A DNA stretch of 10,656 bases from NCBI GenBank assembly GCA_003456035.1, contig DMPJ01000279.1:3218-13873 (forward strand). Direction: 5' to 3'. The DNA is from Planktothrix sp. UBA8402. GTDB taxonomy: Bacteria; Cyanobacteriota; Cyanobacteriia; Cyanobacteriales; Microcoleaceae. The notes under the pieces were generated by a model, which did no database searches, was not told the DNA's origin, and saw only the letters and a list, made by a program, of their open reading frames with translations. Of this stretch, positions 6,920 to 10,656 are shown piece by piece (position 1 is the stretch's first letter; the number at the start of each line of letters is the position of its first letter). The translations under genes and the position numbers were made by a program.

Positions 6920-7851
6920 ATTATCAATTTCAATTTAAAACCTATCAACGTCCGTTTAAAACTCCTCTCAAAACCGCTCACGGAATTTGGAATATTAGAG
7001 AGGGAATTATTTTAAGTTTAACCGATGAACAGGGTCATATCGGATGGGGAGAAATTGCCCCTTTAAGTTGGTTTGGGTCGGAAACATTAGAAGATGCGAT
7101 CGCATTTTGTCAACAACTTCCCCGTATAATTTCAATAGAAACTATTTTCACAATTCCTGACAGTTTACCCGCTTGTCAATTTGGGTTTGAGTCGGCATTA
7201 ATAGAGTTAAACCATAACAGTTTATTTGATTTATCTAAACTTCAATATAGCGGATTATTACCAACAGGAGAAACGGTATTAACCACTTGGAAAACCCTAT
7301 TTCAGCAAGGATATCAGACTTTAAAATGGAAAATAGGCGTTGATGATATTACAGAAGAAATCAATATTTTTCAACAGTTAATTAACCTAGAAACCCGGTT
7401 TCTAAAAATCCGTCTCAGGTTAGATGCAAATGGCGGCTTAACCTTTGAGCAGGCGCAACACTGGTTAGAAACCTGTGATTTAATTAATGCTAATCAAGAC
7501 TTGATTGAAATTGAATTTTTAGAACAACCTTTATCTATTGCTCAATTAGATTTAATGTTAGAATTATGCGATCGCTATTCTACCCCCCTCGCTTTAGATG
7601 AATCCGTTGCTAATTTACAACAATTAACCTATTGTTATCAACAGGGATGGTCAGATATTTTTGTGATTAAACCCGCTATTTTTGGATCTCCTAAAAAACT
7701 CAAACAATTTTGCAAAACCCATAAAATTGATACGGTTTTTTCTTCTGTATTTGAAACCGATATCGGTCAAAATTCCGCTTTAAAAATTGCCTCTGAACTG
7801 TTATTATATGAGCGGGCGGTTGGATTTGGAATTAATCATTGGTTTGTGTAA
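6916..7851 (+). CDS. menC: o-Succinylbenzoate synthase
   Basis: MenC dehydrates SHCHC to o-succinylbenzoate and belongs to the enolase superfamily. The 311 residues carry every diagnostic element: catalytic lysines in the KWK motif (Lys137, Lys139), metal ligands Asp170 (RLDANGG), Glu203 (EFLEQPL) and Asp228 (ALDES), the second catalytic lysine Lys252 (VIKPAIFG), and the SSVFETDIG block (276-284). These correspond to E. coli K131/K133, D161, E190, D213 and K235. The start overlaps the menH stop as ATGA (6916-6919), so translation is probably coupled. The gene contains two HIP1 sites and, at 7389-7403, the palindromic repeat AGAAACCCGGTTTCT, which encodes residues 159-163 just before the first metal ligand. 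It is followed by a 620-bp repeat-filled gap, so menE may not be fully co-transcribed. Confidence 0.95.
   Translation: MNYQFQFKTYQRPFKTPLKTAHGIWNIREGIILSLTDEQGHIGWGEIAPLSWFGSETLEDAIAFCQQLPRIISIETIFTIPDSLPACQFGFESALIELNHNSLFDLSKLQYSGLLPTGETVLTTWKTLFQQGYQTLKWKIGVDDITEEINIFQQLINLETRFLKIRLRLDANGGLTFEQAQHWLETCDLINANQDLIEIEFLEQPLSIAQLDLMLELCDRYSTPLALDESVANLQQLTYCYQQGWSDIFVIKPAIFGSPKKLKQFCKTHKIDTVFSSVFETDIGQNSALKIASELLLYERAVGFGINHWFV
7389..7403. repeat. Palindromic repeat AGAAACCCGGTTTCT inside menC
   Basis: Seven-base arms flank one central base, and AAACCCGGTTTCTAA (7391-7405) is identical to the intergenic copy at 4960-4974. Here it is read as Glu-Thr-Arg-Phe-Leu (159-163) in a stretch between the KWK lysines and the first metal ligand of MenC. 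The reading frame is intact. Confidence 0.5.
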
Positions 7852-7923
7852 TGAAAATAATATTAATTAACCACAAAGTCACTAAGACACAAAGACAAGA
7901 AGAAGGATTATAAGTAAGCCAAA

Positions 7924-8110
7924 TTGTTCAAAATGTAAAAAAAATTCGTAGGGGCGGGTTCGAGTCCATCTCAAATTCCCACACCAAAACTATCTAAACC
8001 CGCCCCAACCCCATGCAAAAATTAACGATTAATGGGATTTTTTATGTGGTGGGGCGGGTTTATTTAGATTGTTTGTGATGATCAAATATTCTGACTAATT
8101 ATCAATAATA
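7924..8110. repeat. Repeat unit 1 of the menC-menE hairpin array, right end decayed
   Basis: It starts with TTGTTCAAAAT, like unit 2, and carries the left terminal arm CGTAGGGGCGGGTTC (7947-7961). An inner inverted repeat joins ATCTAAACCCGCCCC (7992-8006) to GGGGCGGGTTTATTTAGAT (8051-8069). The segment 7947-7981 is identical to that at 8148-8182. After CAAATATT at about 8090 it diverges from the other copies and lacks the closing terminal arm, so this copy has decayed. Confidence 0.7.
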
Positions 8111-8145
8111 TTGTTCAAAATCTGCTCAAAATAAAAAATAAAAAT

Positions 8146-8314
8146 CCCGTAGGGGCGGGTTCGAGTCCATCTCAAATTCCCACCCCAAAACTATCTAAAC
8201 CCGCCCCGAACCCTGACAATAATTAACAATTAATCGGGTTTTGGGATGGGTTGGGCGGGTTTATTTAGGTTATTTGTTATTATAAAATATTATTGCAGAA
8301 CCCGTCCCTACGGG
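8146..8314. repeat. Complete 169-bp MITE-like hairpin element (unit 2)
   Basis: Terminal inverted repeats CCCGTAGGGGCGGGTTC (8146-8162) and GAACCCGTCCCTACGGG (8298-8314) pair at 16 of 17 positions. Inside lies a second inverted pair, TCTAAACCCGCCC against GGGCGGGTTTATTTAGG (8253-8269), around an AT-rich centre bordered by AACCC/GGGTT. The whole element could fold as one long imperfect hairpin on either strand. No transposase or coding frame is inside. A clear target-site duplication is not visible. Confidence 0.7.
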
Positions 8315-8414
8315 TTAATATGTATTTTTTTGTGGGGTTGGGCGGGTTTATTTAGATTGTTTGTTATTGTCAAATATTGTTGCAGAACCCGCCCCTACGG
8401 GTTAATATGTATTT
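8239..8414. repeat. Tandem duplication of the element's right half (period 87)
   Basis: The right half of the 169-bp element, from TTTTGGGATGGG to CGGGTTAATATGTATTT, is repeated 87 bases further on (for example TTGGGCGGG at 8251 and 8338, CAGAACCCG at 8296 and 8383). The second copy has the matching arm form GAACCCGCCCCTACGGG (8385-8401), which pairs perfectly with the left arms at 8146 and, over its CGTAGGGGCGGGTTC part, at 7947. Confidence 0.75.
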
Positions 8415-8471
8415 AATATTCAAAGTCACCCTTTTTAATGGGGATTTAGGGGGTTCTCAACCGGGTTAAAT

Positions 8472-9821
8472 ATGAATCTAATTGATAAAATTCAAAATCG
8501 GTTAATTTTAAACAATCAAAACTATTTTATAGATATTTCTAAAACTCATTTACAAAACATCAATCAATGGATTAAATCAAATAAAAATCATCCTAAAATT
8601 CTAATATCAGAATCTGACCCGATTTTATTCTTATCGGCTTTTATTGCTACGTTAACAGCCAAATGTCCGGTTTTTTTATGCAACCCACAATGGGGACAAC
8701 AGGAATGGACACAAGTTTATCAATTAGTTAAACCCAATTTATTGATATCTCAAGGTCAGATTTCAGAATGTAAAAACCAATCCAATAATAATAATGAAAT
8801 TCTCCAAGATTTGATTATGATTCCCACCGGAGGAACATCGGGAAATATCAAGTTTACTGTCCATAATTGGGATAGTTTAACAGCTTCAGTTCTAGGTGTC
8901 CAGCAGTATTTTCAGACCCCTAATATTGATTCTTTTTGTACTTTACCTCTTTATCATGTTAGCGGATTAATGCAGTGGATGCGATCGCTTTTAACAGACG
9001 GACAATTTATAATAACTTCTTTTAAAACCGTAGCAGCAGAAGACTGGGTTAATTTTAATCCTACTAACTATTTTATCTCCTTAGTTCCTACTCAATTACA
9101 CCGTTTATTACAACATCCCTCCTTAACCCATTGGTTATCTAAATTTCAGATAGTATTATTAGGAGGAGCGCCTCCTTGGTTAGAGTTATTAGAACAGAGT
9201 CGTTTACATCAAATTCCCCTAGCATTAACTTATGGAATGACAGAAACCGCCTCCCAAATTGTTACTTTAAAACCCTCGGATTTTTTAGGCGGTAATAATA
9301 GTTGCGGAAATGTTTTACCCCATGCTAAGATTAAAATATATGATCAAAATGGAGAAGAATTAAAAAACAATCAATCGGGAATAATTAGGATTAAATCCGA
9401 TTCTTTAATGTTAGGATATTATCAAGATAATTTTGATCCTCAATTGCGGATTAATTGTTTCACACCGGATGATTTAGGATATTGGGATGAACGGGGATAT
9501 TTAACATTAGTGGGTAGACAGAGTAATAAAATTATTAGTGGGGGAGAAAATGTATTTCCCGCCGAAGTAGAAGCGGTAATTCTTTCAACGGGTTTAGTTA
9601 AAGATATTTGTGTTATTGGAAAACCTGATCAATATTGGGGTGAAATTGTGGTGGCGGTGTATGTTGCTAATTATCAACAGCTTTCAGAGGTTAAATTAGA
9701 ACAAGCAATTTTAGGAAAATTATCTAAATTTAAACATCCTAAATTATGGATTTCTGTAGAACAATTACCTCGCAATTCTCAAGGAAAATTAAATCAAAAA
9801 CAGATTCAAGAATTGCTCTAA
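8472..9821 (+). CDS. menE: o-Succinylbenzoate-CoA ligase
   Basis: MenE activates o-succinylbenzoate with ATP and CoA, via an acyl-adenylate, for ring closure by MenB. The 449 residues show the ANL-superfamily motifs in order: phosphate loop PTGGTSGNIK (118-127), YHVSGL (161-166), GGAPP (231-235), YGMTET (254-259), Asp334 in DDLGYWDERG for ribose binding, the hinge-region block GRQSNKIISGGENVFPAEVE (348-367), and the C-terminal catalytic Lys439 in NSQGKL. The length is usual for bacterial MenE (about 450-490). Placement after menH-menC fixes the substrate assignment among ANL ligases. The ATG at 8472 follows GGGTTAAAT with no good Shine-Dalgarno. One HIP1 site lies inside (8981). The stop codon forms the outermost base pairs of a large inverted repeat. 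Confidence 0.93.
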   Translation: MNLIDKIQNRLILNNQNYFIDISKTHLQNINQWIKSNKNHPKILISESDPILFLSAFIATLTAKCPVFLCNPQWGQQEWTQVYQLVKPNLLISQGQISECKNQSNNNNEILQDLIMIPTGGTSGNIKFTVHNWDSLTASVLGVQQYFQTPNIDSFCTLPLYHVSGLMQWMRSLLTDGQFIITSFKTVAAEDWVNFNPTNYFISLVPTQLHRLLQHPSLTHWLSKFQIVLLGGAPPWLELLEQSRLHQIPLALTYGMTETASQIVTLKPSDFLGGNNSCGNVLPHAKIKIYDQNGEELKNNQSGIIRIKSDSLMLGYYQDNFDPQLRINCFTPDDLGYWDERGYLTLVGRQSNKIISGGENVFPAEVEAVILSTGLVKDICVIGKPDQYWGEIVVAVYVANYQQLSEVKLEQAILGKLSKFKHPKLWISVEQLPRNSQGKLNQKQIQELL

Positions 9822-9896
9822 AGCAGTGCGAGCGTCCTCGCTCGCTAATCTTCAATTCTATTAATACCAGCGAGCGGGGACGCTCGCACTGCTTTA
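9819..9896. repeat. Large inverted repeat between menE and the DoxX gene, likely two-way terminator
   Basis: Arms of 28 bases (9819-9846 and 9869-9896), containing GCAGTGCGAGCGTCC and GGACGCTCGCACTGC, pair with one mismatch around a 22-base AT-rich spacer. The first arm begins with the TAA stop of menE. The genes on either side converge, so one hairpin could stop transcription from both directions, although T-runs are short. The GCGAGCG-rich arm looks like another dispersed cyanobacterial repeat. Confidence 0.65.
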
Positions 9897-9911
9897 TGAT
9901 TTGAGATTAAT

Positions 9912-10319
9912 TTATTCGGTAAAATCGGTATTACTCATGGTAATATGTTCATCAACGCTAACTGGCCCGGCTCCAAAATAGGTAATCATTAGTAACCCGC
10001 CAATAATGGATAAATTCTTTAAGAAATCAATTTTTTCTGAGGGAACATTCCAAAAATTATGAAATATTACAGTTGTTGGAATTAAGAATAGAATTAAAAG
10101 CCAAGCACCTAAACGAGTTTTATAACCTAATACTAAAGATAATCCGCCTAAAATTTGAAAAACAATAGTTCCTCCTAATAATACCCCAGCGAAAGGTAAT
10201 CCTTTTTCTGTCATCATCGTTTGGGTATTGGCAAAATCAAAAATTTTATTAATAGCAGCGTGTATAAAAATTGTTGCTAAAAATGTCCTGCCAATTAAGG
10301 GAATAAATTGTATCATCAT
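9912..10319 (-). CDS. DoxX-family membrane protein
   Basis: This 135-residue integral membrane protein matches the DoxX family. It has four predicted helices (about 5-22, 44-64, 70-88, 103-119), an early IFIHAAINKIFDF segment (17-29), HNFWNV after helix 3 (87-92), FLKNLSIIGGLL (99-110), and a FGAGPVSVDE tail (115-124) of the kind usual in this family. The name comes from a subunit of an archaeal thiosulfate:quinone oxidoreductase, but most bacterial members have no assigned reaction. Two ATG codons are adjacent (10319 and 10316). GAGG lies four bases before the first and seven before the second, so the second may be the true start. The gene follows menA on the same strand with a 63-bp gap, which suggests co-transcription and a possible quinone link. 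That link is inference. Confidence 0.85.
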   Translation of the reverse strand: MMIQFIPLIGRTFLATIFIHAAINKIFDFANTQTMMTEKGLPFAGVLLGGTIVFQILGGLSLVLGYKTRLGAWLLILFLIPTTVIFHNFWNVPSEKIDFLKNLSIIGGLLMITYFGAGPVSVDEHITMSNTDFTE

Positions 10320-10348
10320 TTAACCTCATATTTACTTTTTTTGGTTAC

Positions 10349-10367
10349 GGGTGGAATTTACCCACCC
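10349..10367. repeat. Short hairpin GGGTGG/CCACCC between menA and the DoxX gene
   Basis: Six-base arms GGGTGG (10349-10354) and CCACCC (10362-10367) enclose seven bases. In the minus-strand direction of the two genes no T-run follows, so it is not a convincing terminator. It may be a small dispersed repeat or a processing site within a menA-DoxX transcript. Confidence 0.4.
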
Positions 10368-10382
10368 TAACAATAGATTCAA

Positions 10383-10656
10383 TTAATGTAAAATAAAACC
10401 AATCCCTAAAAGTAAACCACTCCAAAACTGTAGAGAAATAGCAATAAACTTGCAATTGCTGACTAAGTTAGGCTGGTTATGGTATTGACTGACATGGCGA
10501 CAAAGTTTAATCGCAGGGGGAATTGCAACAAAGCTGAGTAACGTCCAAATTGGGAATATTCCTAATAGGACAAATGCACCCGTCAGCATAAAAATACTAC
10601 CACAAAACCAAGGTAAAAGTTTTGCACCCCGTTCTGTTCCTAAACGAACAATCGGA
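10383..10656 (-). CDS. menA: MenA prenyltransferase, C-terminal part (cut by window end)
   Basis: Only the last 90 residues are in the window. The frame runs open from 10655 to the stop at 10383, and an internal Met at 10589 is not the real start. The part seen contains RLGTERGAKLLPWFCG, two strongly hydrophobic segments (IFMLTGAFVLLGIFPIWTLL and FWSGLLLGIGFIL), and AIKLCRHV...SNCKFIAISL between them. This agrees with the C-terminus of cyanobacterial MenA, a UbiA-family membrane enzyme that attaches the phytyl chain to 1,4-dihydroxy-2-naphthoate in phylloquinone synthesis. The Asp-rich prenyl-diphosphate motifs would lie in the missing 200 or so residues. The convergent arrangement with menE supports the call. 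Confidence 0.78.
   Translation of the reverse strand, partial: PIVRLGTERGAKLLPWFCGSIFMLTGAFVLLGIFPIWTLLSFVAIPPAIKLCRHVSQYHNQPNLVSNCKFIAISLQFWSGLLLGIGFILH

Larger units (their letters stand above)
7852..8471. other. 620-bp gene-free region between menC and menE, mostly repeats
   Basis: No credible coding frame is seen on either strand. At 7871-7899 there is a short A/C-rich direct repeat (CACAAAGTCACTAAGACACAAAGA). From about 7924 to 8414 it holds two and a half copies of a hairpin repeat, listed separately. After that, 8420-8455 (CAAAGTCACCC to GGGATTTAGGGGG) resembles the G-rich short repeats common near cyanobacterial genes. No clear promoter hexamers or Shine-Dalgarno precede the menE ATG at 8472. 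AT-rich promoter-like strings are too common here to select one. Confidence 0.7.

Noticed and set aside
7956..7970. GGTTCGAGTCC in the left arm of the repeats resembles the T-loop of a tRNA.
   Set aside because: The flanking five-base stem does not pair (only three of five positions), no acceptor, D or anticodon arm can be built around it, and it recurs identically at 8158-8168 as part of the repeat.
7924..8414. Possible CRISPR array, because of repeated units.
   Set aside because: The units are about 87-201 bp and share their whole length, with no short identical repeats separated by unique spacers and no cas genes.
10321..10382. Intrinsic terminator between menA and the DoxX gene.
   Set aside because: The T-run lies on the wrong side of the GGGTGG/CCACCC hairpin for the minus-strand genes.
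1..10656. Avoidance of CYCGRG sites because of the restriction system.
   Set aside because: I found two sites by eye. At this base composition only about three or four are expected, so no depletion can be claimed from this window.

Overview
The window looks like a filamentous cyanobacterium of the Oscillatoriales (Planktothrix-like). The evidence is low GC, five copies of the cyanobacterial HIP1 octamer GCGATCGC (3417, 4173, 7096, 7568, 8981), an Uma2-family nuclease, several short palindromic repeats of the kind scattered through such genomes, and a menH-menC-menE-menA set that in cyanobacteria makes phylloquinone for photosystem I. The genus is inferred from gene content and base composition, not proven.

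Left part (1-3321): a type II restriction-modification operon of the AvaI/BsoBI family lies on the minus strand. The methyltransferase (1046-2494, TTG start) comes first and overlaps the endonuclease (93-1049) by ATGA. An Uma2-family PD-(D/E)XK nuclease (2620-3321) is transcribed divergently from a 125-bp intergenic region carrying promoter-like sequences for both directions. Two copies of a GGTGCGT...ACGCACC repeat, the first cut by the window edge, lie beyond the endonuclease.

Middle (3322-5903): purB (adenylosuccinate lyase, 3588-4883) is followed by an exported VanX-like M15D D-Ala-D-Ala dipeptidase (5003-5725). Each intergenic space contains a different GC-rich hairpin repeat, including a perfect 40-bp palindrome followed by a T-run at 5760-5806.

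Right part (5904-10656): a 62-residue two-helix membrane protein precedes menH (6110-6919), which overlaps menC (6916-7851) by ATGA. Next is a 620-bp gene-free stretch holding an array of nested hairpin, MITE-like repeats. menE follows (8472-9821). A large inverted repeat that begins within the menE stop codon separates it from two convergent genes on the minus strand: a DoxX-family membrane protein (9912-10319) and the C-terminal 90 residues of menA, cut by the window end. MenC, MenH and MenE make the naphthoate precursor and activate it, and MenA prenylates it in the membrane. menF, menD and menB are not in this window.

I found no CRISPR array, tRNA, rRNA, transposase or prophage gene, and nothing I can defend as a wholly new system. 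The points most worth a second look are the hairpin array between menC and menE, the small membrane protein next to menH, the DoxX gene beside menA, and the gene order and start codon of the restriction-modification operon.
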